This document shows positions 41,878 through 51,330 of a stretch of 64,000 nucleotides of DNA, piece by piece. The notes under the pieces are model-generated. The model had not been told where the DNA came from and searched no databases. It worked only from the letters and a program-made list of their open reading frames with translations. Within the stretch, counting starts at the first letter, position 1; each line of letters starts with the position of its first letter. A program made the position numbers and the translations under genes. Source of the stretch: Algibacter mikhailovii (GTDB taxonomy: Bacteria > Bacteroidota > Bacteroidia > Flavobacteriales > Flavobacteriaceae); NCBI RefSeq assembly GCF_014651495.1, contig NZ_BMWZ01000004.1, forward strand, positions 372,001-436,000, in the 5' to 3' direction.

Positions 41878-42657
41878 TTAGTTTACTTTCACTTCTTTGA
41901 AATAGTTTTTTAAAATTGATTTCGCTGATTCAAGTTCTTCATGTGTATTTTCACGTGCATCGCTTAATTCATAGTCCCAACCTAAGGCTTCCCATTTATG
42001 AACGCCCAATTTATGATAGGGTTGTAACTCAATTTTTTCTATGGTTTTGTAATCTTTGAAGTAGTTACCCATAGCATGCAACAACTCCGGAGTATTTGTA
42101 ATGCCAGGAATTAAAACATAACGCAACCACATCTTTTTTCCCGAAGCTTCTCTATGTTTTGCAAAATTGAATGTAGTTTCTTTATTGCGCTGCCCGGTTA
42201 TATACGCATAGCCTTCTTCTGTCATGTGCTTAATATCAAGCATCACTAAGTCAGCATATTTATCTAATAATTCTTCGGTAAAATGATTTAAAAGCCTACC
42301 ATTGGTATCAATATTGGTATGAATGCCTTCTTCTTTGAGTCTCTTAAAAAAAGGAATTAAAGCTTTTGATTGTAACAGTGGTTCCCCTCCTGAAACAGTA
42401 ACGCCGCCTTTTTTACCAAAATAAGGTTTTGTTTTTATAGCCATTGCAACAAGGTCTTCAATAGCATAAGGTTTACCACCATGGGTATCTATGGTATCAG
42501 GATTATGACAATACAAGCATTTTAATTTACATCCTTGTAAAAAAACCACCATTCGTATACCTGGCCCATCATGAGTTCCAAAGGACTCAATAGAGTGCAC
42601 GTTTAATATGTTATCTTGTGTTTTGATACTTTTAGATTTAGTATTTAAATTAAGCAT
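41878..42657 (-). CDS. pflA: Pyruvate formate-lyase activating enzyme (radical SAM)
   Basis: A 259-residue glycyl-radical activase. The radical-SAM cluster motif CKLKCLYC gives Cys43, Cys47 and Cys50, followed by HNPDT. GGVTVSGGEPLLQ binds SAM. It generates the glycyl radical on PflB under anaerobic conditions. It lies 55 nt downstream of pflB and 53 nt upstream of the transporter, all on one strand. Confidence 0.95.
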   Translation of the reverse strand: MLNLNTKSKSIKTQDNILNVHSIESFGTHDGPGIRMVVFLQGCKLKCLYCHNPDTIDTHGGKPYAIEDLVAMAIKTKPYFGKKGGVTVSGGEPLLQSKALIPFFKRLKEEGIHTNIDTNGRLLNHFTEELLDKYADLVMLDIKHMTEEGYAYITGQRNKETTFNFAKHREASGKKMWLRYVLIPGITNTPELLHAMGNYFKDYKTIEKIELQPYHKLGVHKWEALGWDYELSDARENTHEELESAKSILKNYFKEVKVN

Positions 42658-42712
42658 CCGAAAAAGAAGTTATAAAACTCCCTTTTCAGATGCCATCAAA
42701 ATATTAATAAAA

Positions 42713-44938
42713 CTACATGGATTCGTGGAACGAACGTGTGATTACTTCCATTTGCTGTTCTTTTGTTAATCTAACAAAGTTTACAGCGTAACCAGATACA
42801 CGTATAGTTAATTGTGGATACTCTTCTGGGTGCTCCATAGCATCTAGAAGCATTTCTCTATCAAGAACATTCACATTTAAGTGTTGTGCCTTGTTTATAA
42901 AATAGCCATCTATAATAGAGGTTAAATTCTCTATACGCTCAGACTTATCAGCACCTAATGATTTTGGCACTATTGAGAAGGTATTTGAAATACCATCTAA
43001 AGAATCTTTATAATCAATCTTAGCTACAGAATTCAATGAAGAAATAGCCCCGTTACAATCACGTCCGTGCATTGGGTTAGCTCCAGGTGCAAAAGGAATG
43101 CCTTTAGCTCTTCCATCTGGTGTAGCTCCTGTTTTCTTACCGTAAGACACGTTTGATGTAATAGTCAAAACAGACATCGTTGGCTCAGCATTTTTATATA
43201 CTGGAAGTTTTTTCAACTCATCATTAAAATCAGCTACAGCTTGTGCTGCTAAATTATCCACACGATCATCATCATTACCATAGCAAGGGAAATCACCTTC
43301 AACTTTGAAATCAACCGTTAAACCTTCTTCATTTCTTACCGGTCTAACTATAGCATATTTTATTGCCGATAATGAATCTGCTACAATGGATAAGCCAGCA
43401 ATTCCATAAGCGATGTTGATACTTGGATTGGTATCAATTAAAGCCATTTGTGCTTTTTCATAGTAGTACTTATCATGCATGTAGTGGATAATATTCATTG
43501 AATCGTTATACACTCTTGCTACTTCCTTCATAGCTATTTTGAAATTAGCCATGACTTTATCATAATCTAATACTTCACAGTTGCATGGCTCAATACCTTC
43601 TACCATAAGCTTTCCGGTATTCTCACAGCGACCACCATTAATAGCCAACAATAATGTTTTTGCTAAGTTGGTACGTGCTCCAAAGAACTGTATAGATTTA
43701 CCTAAATCTTGGTACGATACGCAGCAAGCAATGCCGTAGTCATCAGAACCACGTTGTGCTCTCATTAAATTATCATTCTCAAATTGTATTGAAGAAGTAT
43801 CAATAGCAACTTTAGAACAGTAATTTTTAAAATTCTCAGGTAAATCTTTAGACCACAGAATAGTCATATTAGGTTCTGGTGAAGGGCCTAAATTGTATAA
43901 AGTATTTAAGAAACGGAACGATGTTTTAGTAACCTTTGTTCTTCCATCTTGGAACATACCGCCAATAGCCTCTGTAACCCATGTTGGATCTCCTGCAAAA
44001 ATTTCATCATAAGCGCTCATTCTTAAATGACGCACCATTCTCAATTTCATGACAAACTGATCAATAAATTCTTGAGCTTCTGCTTCTGTGATAAGACCTT
44101 CTTTTAAGTCATTCTCAATATAAATATCTAAGAACGTAGACGTATTACCTAAGGACATTGCAGCGCCATCTTGTTCTTTCACAGCAGCCAAATACCCCAT
44201 GTATGTCCATTGTACAGCTTCTTTAGCCGTTTCAGCAGGACGTCCTAACTCTAAATCATATTTATCACCTAAAGCAATAATATCTTTTAATGCTCTAATT
44301 TGTTCAGAAACTTCTTCACGTAATCTAATGACAGCTTCTGTCATAGGACCCGTAATATTTGCTAAATCTTTTTGTTTTTCTTCAATTAAGAAATCAATTC
44401 CGTATAGTGCTACACGACGATAATCACCAATAATTCTACCTCTCGCATAATTATCTGGTAATCCCGTTAAAAATCCTAAAGACCTAAACTTTCTTATTTC
44501 AGCATTATACACATCAAAAACACCATCATTATGTGTTTTTACGTATTTAGAAAATAATTCGGTTAAGGTATCATTTGGTTTTACACCATGTTCTGCCAAT
44601 GCTTTTTGAACCACTTTAAAACCTCCAAAAGGCTTCATGGCTCTTTTTAATAGCTCATCGGTTTGTAAACCAACAATTACTTCATTGTCTTTATCAATAT
44701 ATCCAGCAGCAAAAGAACTCACTGTTGATATAGTTTCTGTATCTACAGAACGTACACCATTATTTTTTCGCTCTTCTTGGGTTGCCGCTTTACAAACGTC
44801 CCATAATCGTTCTGTTCTTGCACTTGGTCCAACCAAAAACTCATGAGTTCCATGGTAAGGAGTAATGTTATTTATTACAAAATCTCTAACATTGACTTGT
44901 TTTGTCCAAATTCCGTCTTTAAATTGTTTTACTTCCAT
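42713..44938 (-). CDS. pflB: Formate C-acetyltransferase (pyruvate formate-lyase)
   Basis: A 741-residue glycyl-radical enzyme converting pyruvate and CoA to acetyl-CoA and formate. The catalytic Cys405-Cys406 pair is in GIACCVSYQ. The radical glycine is Gly716 in RVSGYAVNF near the C terminus. The length fits the family. With PflA, PPDK and a formate-type transporter it shows a capacity for oxygen-free pyruvate breakdown, not universal in this largely aerobic family. Confidence 0.96.
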   Translation of the reverse strand: MEVKQFKDGIWTKQVNVRDFVINNITPYHGTHEFLVGPSARTERLWDVCKAATQEERKNNGVRSVDTETISTVSSFAAGYIDKDNEVIVGLQTDELLKRAMKPFGGFKVVQKALAEHGVKPNDTLTELFSKYVKTHNDGVFDVYNAEIRKFRSLGFLTGLPDNYARGRIIGDYRRVALYGIDFLIEEKQKDLANITGPMTEAVIRLREEVSEQIRALKDIIALGDKYDLELGRPAETAKEAVQWTYMGYLAAVKEQDGAAMSLGNTSTFLDIYIENDLKEGLITEAEAQEFIDQFVMKLRMVRHLRMSAYDEIFAGDPTWVTEAIGGMFQDGRTKVTKTSFRFLNTLYNLGPSPEPNMTILWSKDLPENFKNYCSKVAIDTSSIQFENDNLMRAQRGSDDYGIACCVSYQDLGKSIQFFGARTNLAKTLLLAINGGRCENTGKLMVEGIEPCNCEVLDYDKVMANFKIAMKEVARVYNDSMNIIHYMHDKYYYEKAQMALIDTNPSINIAYGIAGLSIVADSLSAIKYAIVRPVRNEEGLTVDFKVEGDFPCYGNDDDRVDNLAAQAVADFNDELKKLPVYKNAEPTMSVLTITSNVSYGKKTGATPDGRAKGIPFAPGANPMHGRDCNGAISSLNSVAKIDYKDSLDGISNTFSIVPKSLGADKSERIENLTSIIDGYFINKAQHLNVNVLDREMLLDAMEHPEEYPQLTIRVSGYAVNFVRLTKEQQMEVITRSFHESM

Positions 44939-44985
44939 TTTAGTATGTATTAATATTTTGAAAAAATCCGTTCTGTTTTACATAT

Positions 44986-44993
44986 CAAAGATA
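44986..44993 (-). promoter_or_regulatory. Possible -7 element of the pfl promoter
   Basis: TATCTTTG on the minus strand fits TAnnTTTG, 47 nt before the pflB start. No TTG partner is found at the normal distance, which could mean activator dependence or a false hit. Confidence 0.35.
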
Positions 44994-45322
44994 AATACCA
45001 ACTTTAAACAGAAAGATGACAAAAGTCAGTTAACAGAAAAACAGTGACTTAAATTCACAAAAAAAAGTAACGAAAACGTTTAAGTAAAATAAGGTTGACA
45101 AATTATTATTCAAACACTTGATCGATTTATCAAATAAACCTTAAACAATATTGTTATTTGCAATAAATAACCCAAGAAAAGACTTAAAGTTATTGAAATA
45201 TTCGCAAAAATGAAGCGGTAATTTTATCTATTATAGCTTTAAATAGCCTATTTATTATTGGTTTAACAATTCGATGAACTAAAAAAAGAACCCAAATAAA
45301 TGTTAATCATATGGCTTTGCCA

Positions 45323-45352
45323 TTTGAAAAGACTTTTTATTTTCCTATTTTG
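45323..45352 (+). promoter_or_regulatory. Probable promoter of the acyl-CoA ligase gene
   Basis: TTTG (45323-45326), 19 nt, then TATTTTG (45346-45352), one base short of the TAnnTTTG consensus, 27 nt before the ATG. Confidence 0.45.
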
Positions 45353-45379
45353 CACTACTACATGTTATAAAAACAATCC

Positions 45380-47155
45380 ATGACAGAGATAACAAGACTA
45401 TTTGAATTTCCATATTATCAGCTAGAAAATAATCCTTTAGATAATGCTTTGGTGACCAAGCATAATGATAAATGGGTCAATACTTCTACCAAAGAATACC
45501 TAGATAAAGCTAATGCTTTAAGTAGGGCTTTAGTAAAATTAGGTGTTAATAAAGATGATAAAATAGCAATTATTTCTACCACGAATAGAACGGAATGGCA
45601 TATTGTGGATATAGGGGCACTACAAACGGGTGCACAAACGGTTCCTATTTATCCTACCATTTCTTCTGAAGATTATGAATACATATTAAACCATAGTGAA
45701 TCTATTTATTGTTTTGTTTCTGATGATGTCATTTTAGAAAAAATAAATAAGATAAAATCTAAAACAAAATTAAAAGAAGTGTATTCTTTTGAGGATATTG
45801 AAGGCTGTAAGAATTACGCAGAATTAATTGAATTAGGTAATGATCCTTCTAATCAGGATATTGTTGAAGAAAGAAAGGATGCAGTTAAGCCAGAAGATTT
45901 GGCAACCATAATTTACACTTCAGGGACTACGGGTAAACCCAAAGGTGTTATGCTTTCTCATAACAATATAGTATCGAACGTATTTGCTGTGGAAAAAAAA
46001 TTTCCACTTGAAAAAAATCATAAAATACTAAGCTTCCTTCCTGTATGCCACATCTTTGAGCGTACATTTCTATATTTATGCCAATACTGCTGTTTATCCA
46101 TTCATTTTGCTGAAAGTATAGAAAAAATTGGGGATAACCTTAAAGAGGTAAAGCCGAGTATGATTACCGTTGTTCCTCGATTAATTGAAAAGGTTTTTGA
46201 TAAAATTATTGCCAAAGGTCAGGATTTAAAAGGTATAAAAAAGGGATTGTTTTTCTGGGCCGTAGAACTGGGCACTAAATATCAACCCTACGGACAAAAT
46301 GGTTGGTTTTATGAACAAAAATTAAAATTAGCTCGAAAACTTATTTTTAGCAAATGGCAAGAAGCTTTAGGTGGTAATATTGAATTTATGGCCTCTGGAA
46401 GCGCGGCATTACAACCTAGATTGGGCCATATTTTTGGAGCTGCAAACATGCCCATAATGGAATGTTATGGCTTAACCGAAACCTCTCCTGGTATTTCTGT
46501 AAGTGATAGAAGAAATGGCGGCTGGAAAATTGGATACGTTGGAAAAGCTGTAGATGATGTAGAAGTTAAGATTGCTGAAGATGGTGAAATACTTTGTAAA
46601 GGGCCGAATATTATGATGGGCTATTACAAAAATCCAGAAAAAACAAAAGAAGTAATGACCGGTGATTATTTCCATACCGGTGATAAAGGTGAAATTGATT
46701 CTGAAGGTTTTATAAAAATAACAGGACGAAAGAAAGAAATGTTTAAAACCTCAGGAGGTAAGTATATTGTGCCTACACTCCTGGAAAACGAATTAAAACA
46801 ATCGCTCTTTATTGAACAAATTATGGTGATTGGTGAGGGCGAAAAAATGGCTGCCGCACTCATTCAACCTAATTTTGAATTTGTTCATGAGTGGGTTACA
46901 CTTAAGCATCATCCCATTGAGAATTCCTTTGAAGCCATCGCGAATTCCGAAATTGTACAACAAAGGATTCAAAAAGAAATTGATGAATGCAATCAAAAAT
47001 TTGGTAAATGGGAGCAAATCAAAATTTTTAGATTAACTTCCGAAGAATGGAGTATTGACTCTGGACACCTTACCCCTACCATGAAAATGAGGCGAAGTGT
47101 TATCAAGGAGAAATACCATGACCTTATAGAATCCATCTATAGACCGGCAAAATAG
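45380..47155 (+). CDS. Long-chain fatty acid-CoA ligase (AMP-forming)
   Basis: A 591-residue adenylate-forming enzyme activating fatty acids as acyl-CoA. The AMP-binding motif YTSGTTGKPKGVMLSH and the second motif YGLTETSPGISVS are present, with the hinge region ITGRKKEMFKTSGGKYI near the C terminus. It heads the beta-oxidation cluster; the MarR regulator with its own operator follows 101 nt after the stop. Confidence 0.93.
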   Translation: MTEITRLFEFPYYQLENNPLDNALVTKHNDKWVNTSTKEYLDKANALSRALVKLGVNKDDKIAIISTTNRTEWHIVDIGALQTGAQTVPIYPTISSEDYEYILNHSESIYCFVSDDVILEKINKIKSKTKLKEVYSFEDIEGCKNYAELIELGNDPSNQDIVEERKDAVKPEDLATIIYTSGTTGKPKGVMLSHNNIVSNVFAVEKKFPLEKNHKILSFLPVCHIFERTFLYLCQYCCLSIHFAESIEKIGDNLKEVKPSMITVVPRLIEKVFDKIIAKGQDLKGIKKGLFFWAVELGTKYQPYGQNGWFYEQKLKLARKLIFSKWQEALGGNIEFMASGSAALQPRLGHIFGAANMPIMECYGLTETSPGISVSDRRNGGWKIGYVGKAVDDVEVKIAEDGEILCKGPNIMMGYYKNPEKTKEVMTGDYFHTGDKGEIDSEGFIKITGRKKEMFKTSGGKYIVPTLLENELKQSLFIEQIMVIGEGEKMAAALIQPNFEFVHEWVTLKHHPIENSFEAIANSEIVQQRIQKEIDECNQKFGKWEQIKIFRLTSEEWSIDSGHLTPTMKMRRSVIKEKYHDLIESIYRPAK

Positions 47156-47197
47156 CCGACAACACTCCTACTTTAATACGGTCTTGGTATTTTTTCT

Positions 47198-47227
47198 AAA
47201 ATATATTATGCGTGCATAATATATTTT
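47198..47227. promoter_or_regulatory. MarR-type operator, 30-bp perfect inverted repeat
   Basis: Two 14-bp arms, AAAATATATTATGC and GCATAATATATTTT, are exact reverse complements around a GT spacer. The repeat ends 29 nt before the MarR start, where it would overlap the promoter, and suggests autorepression of the MarR-fad operon. Confidence 0.75.
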
Positions 47228-47256
47228 TATATATTTGGGAAAACCTACCAAAAAAA

Positions 47257-47700
47257 ATGAAAGACAAAACCATCGATTACATTCTTAGAACCACATGGTT
47301 AACCGTTCAAAAAATGTATAATGAGGAGGCCTATAAATTTGGAAGTACTATGGCTACTGGATTTACACTATTAAGTATAGACCCAGAAACGGGCACCCCT
47401 TCAACCGCTTTGGGGCCTAAAATGGGTATGGAAGCTACGAGCTTATCCAGAATTCTAAAAACCATGGAAACCAAAGGTTTAATTGAACGTAAGCCAAATC
47501 CAGCTGATGGACGAGGCGTTATTATTTCTTTAACCGAATTTGGCATTAAAAACAGAGATTATTCCAGAGAAAAAGTATTGCTGTTTAATGAGGCCATCAG
47601 GAAAACAGTACCCGAAGAAAAACTGGACCATTTTTATGAAGTAGCTGAAGTTATTAATGAACTTGTGTCTAGTAAAAAAATATACAATCAAAACGATTAG
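47257..47700 (+). CDS. MarR-family transcriptional regulator
   Basis: A 147-residue winged-helix regulator. The DNA-binding part is seen in LGPKMGMEATSLSRILKTMETKGLIERKPNPADGRG, where the last residues form the wing. The frame is open to 47212, but that start would lie inside the operator, so I use the ATG at 47257 (MKDKTIDYIL). The 30-bp palindrome upstream and the fatty-acid genes downstream suggest it senses an acyl-CoA or fatty acid and represses this operon. Confidence 0.88.
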   Translation: MKDKTIDYILRTTWLTVQKMYNEEAYKFGSTMATGFTLLSIDPETGTPSTALGPKMGMEATSLSRILKTMETKGLIERKPNPADGRGVIISLTEFGIKNRDYSREKVLLFNEAIRKTVPEEKLDHFYEVAEVINELVSSKKIYNQND

Positions 47701-47710
47701 CAATAAAAAA

Positions 47711-50116
47711 ATGAGCAAAAGAAGAATAAAAAAAGTAGCCATAGTAGGCTCTGGGATTATGGGAAGTGGTATTGCTTGCCATTTCGCTAATATTGGCGTG
47801 GAGGTTCTATTGCTGGATATTATTCCAAGAGAACTTAACGCCAAAGAAAAAGCTAAGGGTTTAACTTTAGAGGATAAAGTAGTTAGAAATAGATTGGTGA
47901 ATGATGCCTTAACAGCATCCTTAAAATCCAAACCGTCCCCTATTTATCATCAAAAGTTCGCCAGTAGGATAACCACTGGAAATATTGAAGATGATATATC
48001 TAAAGTCGCAGATGTCGATTGGATTATGGAAGTTGTTGTTGAGCGTCTTGATATCAAAAAGCAAGTCTTTGAAACCCTTGAAAAACATAGAACACCTGGT
48101 ACGCTTATTACCTCAAATACTTCAGGTATTCCTATTAAGTTCATGAGCGAAGGCAGAAGTGAGGATTTTCAAAAGCATTTTTGTGGTACTCATTTTTTCA
48201 ATCCCGCACGCTATTTAAAACTTTTTGAAATTATTCCAGGCCCTAAGACAGATGCCGCTGTTTTAAACTTTTTAAATGGGTATGGCGAACAATTTTTAGG
48301 AAAAACATCTGTAGTAGCTAAAGATACACCGGCATTTATTGGTAATAGAATTGGCATTTTTAGTATTATGAGCCTTTTCCACGCCGTTAAAGACATGGCA
48401 TTAACCATTGAAGAAGTCGATAAATTAACAGGTCCAGTAATTGGAAGACCTAAGTCTGCCACATTTAGAACTGTGGACGTTGTTGGATTAGATACTTTGG
48501 TTCATGTGGCTAATGGTATTGCCGATAATTGTAAAAACGACGAACGTCTTGAGCTTTTTAAGCTTCCTGATTTTATTGATACCATGATGAAAAACAACTT
48601 GTTGGGAAGCAAGTCTGGCCAAGGTTTCTACAAAAAACAGGTGTCTAATGGTAAAAAAGAAATCTTATCCCTAGACCTGAATTCCTTAGAATACAGAGCA
48701 TCTAAAAAAGCAAAATTTGCGACTCTAGATCTCACCAAACCTATTGATAAAGTTATAGACCGTTTTAAAGTTCTAATAGCTGGTAAAGATAAAGCTGGAA
48801 CGTTTTACAGAAAAACATTTGCTGCATTGTTTGCCTATGTGAGTCATCGTATTCCAGAAATTTCGGATGACCTCTATAAGATAGACGATGCTATGAAAGC
48901 TGGATTTGGTTGGGAGCATGGCCCCTTTCAAATATGGGATGCCATAGGTGTTGATAAAGGGCTCGAACTAATAAAGGAAGAAAACTTAGAGGTGGCCTCA
49001 TGGGTTTCTGACATGTTAGCTTCTGGGAGTGCATCCTTCTATACGGTGAACAATGGCGCTTCTTATTGTTATGACATAAAAACTAAAGCACAGGTAAAAA
49101 TTCCTGGTCAAGATGCCTTTATCATACTGGATAATATTAGAACCTCTAACGAAGTCTTTAAAAACTCAGGGGTTGTAATTGAAGACTTAGGTGATGGTAT
49201 TTTGAATTGTGAATTCCAGTCAAAAATGAACACCATTGGCGGTGATGTTTTAGCTGGCATTAATAAAGCTGTTGATTTAGCCGAAAAAAACTATGAGGGA
49301 TTAGTTATTGGAAACCAGGGTGCCAATTTCTCAGTTGGTGCCAATATTGGTATGATTTTCATGATGGCGGTAGAGCAAGAATATGATGAACTTAATGCCG
49401 CCATTAAATACTTTCAAGACACCATGATGCGCATGCGTTATTCATCAATTCCTACGGTTTCTGCGCCGCATGGGATGTCCTTAGGTGGTGCCTGCGAACT
49501 CTCCATGCATGCCGATAAAGTTGTGGCCGCGGCTGAAACATACATGGGTCTAGTAGAATTTGGTGTGGGTGTCATTCCCGGAGGTGCTGGTTCTAAAGAA
49601 ATGGCATTAAGAGCCTCAGATACTTTCAGAAAAGGCGATGTTGAATTAAACACTTTACAAGAATATTTCCTAACTATTGGTATGGCAAAAGTATCCACCT
49701 CAGGATATGAAGCCTTTGATTTAGGGGTACTTCAAAAAGGAAAAGATATTGTAGTTGTTAATAAGGACCGTCAAATAGCAGTAGCAAAGCAGCAAGCCAA
49801 ATTAATGGCCGATATGGGCTATACACAACCTGTAAAACGCACGGATGTTAAAGTACTAGGTAAGCAAGCCCTAGGAATGTTTTTAGTGGGCACTGATGCT
49901 ATGGAAGACAGCAATTACATTAGTGCTCACGATAAAAAGATTGCTAATAAATTGGCCTATGTCATGGCAGGTGGTGATCTATCGGAGCCTACCTTAGTGA
50001 ATGAGCAGTACTTATTAGACCTAGAACGTGAAGCCTTTTTGAGTCTTTGTACCGAACGCAAAACTTTAGAACGTATTCAACATATGTTGAAAACAGGAAA
50101 ACCTTTAAGAAATTAA
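47711..50116 (+). CDS. 3-hydroxyacyl-CoA dehydrogenase/enoyl-CoA hydratase fusion (FadN-like)
   Basis: An 801-residue bifunctional beta-oxidation enzyme. The NAD-binding motif VAIVGSGIMGSGIA is at the N terminus, followed by HFFNPARYLKLFEIIPG and the dehydrogenase C domains. The crotonase domain comes last (NFSVGANIGM, APHGMSLGGACELSMHAD). This order is that of Bacillus FadN rather than E. coli FadB. I use the ATG at 47711, 10 nt after the MarR stop; the frame upstream overlaps MarR. The thiolase gene follows 3 nt later. Confidence 0.93.
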   Translation: MSKRRIKKVAIVGSGIMGSGIACHFANIGVEVLLLDIIPRELNAKEKAKGLTLEDKVVRNRLVNDALTASLKSKPSPIYHQKFASRITTGNIEDDISKVADVDWIMEVVVERLDIKKQVFETLEKHRTPGTLITSNTSGIPIKFMSEGRSEDFQKHFCGTHFFNPARYLKLFEIIPGPKTDAAVLNFLNGYGEQFLGKTSVVAKDTPAFIGNRIGIFSIMSLFHAVKDMALTIEEVDKLTGPVIGRPKSATFRTVDVVGLDTLVHVANGIADNCKNDERLELFKLPDFIDTMMKNNLLGSKSGQGFYKKQVSNGKKEILSLDLNSLEYRASKKAKFATLDLTKPIDKVIDRFKVLIAGKDKAGTFYRKTFAALFAYVSHRIPEISDDLYKIDDAMKAGFGWEHGPFQIWDAIGVDKGLELIKEENLEVASWVSDMLASGSASFYTVNNGASYCYDIKTKAQVKIPGQDAFIILDNIRTSNEVFKNSGVVIEDLGDGILNCEFQSKMNTIGGDVLAGINKAVDLAEKNYEGLVIGNQGANFSVGANIGMIFMMAVEQEYDELNAAIKYFQDTMMRMRYSSIPTVSAPHGMSLGGACELSMHADKVVAAAETYMGLVEFGVGVIPGGAGSKEMALRASDTFRKGDVELNTLQEYFLTIGMAKVSTSGYEAFDLGVLQKGKDIVVVNKDRQIAVAKQQAKLMADMGYTQPVKRTDVKVLGKQALGMFLVGTDAMEDSNYISAHDKKIANKLAYVMAGGDLSEPTLVNEQYLLDLEREAFLSLCTERKTLERIQHMLKTGKPLRN

Positions 50117-50119
50117 GCC

Positions 50120-51310
50120 ATGAAACAAGCATATATAGTAAAAGCATATAGAACCGCAGTTGGAAAAGCGCCTAAAGGTGTTTTTCGCTTCAAAAGAGCA
50201 GATGAATTAGGTGCTGAAACCATTCAACACATGATGAAAGAACTTCCTAACCTTGATGTCAGCAGGATTGATGATGTTATTGTAGGTAATGCCATGCCTG
50301 AAGGTTCTCAAGGCTTAAATATGGCACGATTTATTTCATTGATTGGATTAAACAGCATCGATGTTCCCGGTGTCACCGTAAATAGATTTTGCTCTTCAGG
50401 ACTTGAAACTATTGGCATTGCTGCCGCAAAAATCCAGGCTGGAATGGCTGATTGTATAATCGCTGGAGGCTCAGAAAGTATGAGTTCTGTTCCAATGACT
50501 GGTTTTAAACCAGAATTGAATTATGACACTATAAGCGCCGGACATGAAGATTACTATTGGGGTATGGGTAATACTGCAGAAGCCGTGGCCAATCAATTTA
50601 AAGTCTCTCGCGAAGATCAAGATGAGTTTGCTTTTAATTCGCATATGAAAGCATTAAAAGCACAGGCAGAAAATCGCTTTCAAGATCAAATTGTACCTAT
50701 TGATGTTGAACAAACATATATTGATGCATCCGGCAAAAAAGCAACCAAAACCTATACGGTCAATAAAGATGAAGGCCCAAGAGCAGGCACTAGCATAGAG
50801 GCATTAGCAAAATTAAGAGCTGTTTTTGCTCAAGGTGGTAGCGTTACTGCGGGTAACTCATCTCAAATGAGCGATGGTGCTGCATTTGTAATGGTAATGA
50901 GTGAAGACATGGTAAAAGAATTAAACCTTGAACCTATTGCGCGGTTGGTTAGTTATGCAGCTGCAGGTGTTGAACCAAGAATCATGGGTATTGGTCCTGT
51001 AAAAGCTATTCCTAAAGCATTAAAACAGGCCGGTTTACAACAAAAAGATTTAGGATTAGTAGAACTCAACGAAGCTTTTGCTTCACAATCTTTAGCGGTA
51101 ATAAGGGAGTTAGACTTAAATCCAGATATAATTAATGTTAACGGGGGAGCCATTGCTCTAGGACACCCCCTAGGTTGTACAGGAGCAAAACTTTCTGTTC
51201 AACTCTTTGATGAAATGCGAAAAAGAGAAATGAAAGGAGCCTATGGCGCTGTAACCATGTGCGTTGGTACTGGACAAGGCGCTTGTGGCATCTTCGAATT
51301 TTTAAACTAA
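50120..51310 (+). CDS. fadA: Acetyl-CoA C-acyltransferase (thiolase)
   Basis: A 396-residue thiolase carrying out the last step of beta-oxidation. Catalytic Cys91 is in NRFCSSGLE, the histidine in NGGAIALGHPLG, and Cys381 in MCVGTGQG. It is separated by only 3 nt from the dehydrogenase-hydratase gene and by 20 nt from the acyl-CoA dehydrogenase, consistent with one operon and a protein complex. Confidence 0.95.
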   Translation: MKQAYIVKAYRTAVGKAPKGVFRFKRADELGAETIQHMMKELPNLDVSRIDDVIVGNAMPEGSQGLNMARFISLIGLNSIDVPGVTVNRFCSSGLETIGIAAAKIQAGMADCIIAGGSESMSSVPMTGFKPELNYDTISAGHEDYYWGMGNTAEAVANQFKVSREDQDEFAFNSHMKALKAQAENRFQDQIVPIDVEQTYIDASGKKATKTYTVNKDEGPRAGTSIEALAKLRAVFAQGGSVTAGNSSQMSDGAAFVMVMSEDMVKELNLEPIARLVSYAAAGVEPRIMGIGPVKAIPKALKQAGLQQKDLGLVELNEAFASQSLAVIRELDLNPDIINVNGGAIALGHPLGCTGAKLSVQLFDEMRKREMKGAYGAVTMCVGTGQGACGIFEFLN

Positions 51311-51330
51311 AAAAAACAAAAAAATAAGTA

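Larger units (their letters stand above)
44939..45379. other. Divergent intergenic region between pflB and the acyl-CoA ligase gene (441 nt)
   Basis: No coding sequence is seen. It holds a possible pflB -7 element (44986-44993), an inverted repeat TTGAT-N6-ATCAA (45118-45133) and a promoter for the ligase gene (45323-45352). The middle is AT-rich with nothing else recognised. Confidence 0.6.

Noticed and set aside
42680-42700. GGCATCTGAAA before pflA, similar to the ECF -10 box
   Set aside because: No GCAAGTTTT-like box at the right distance and the last bases differ.
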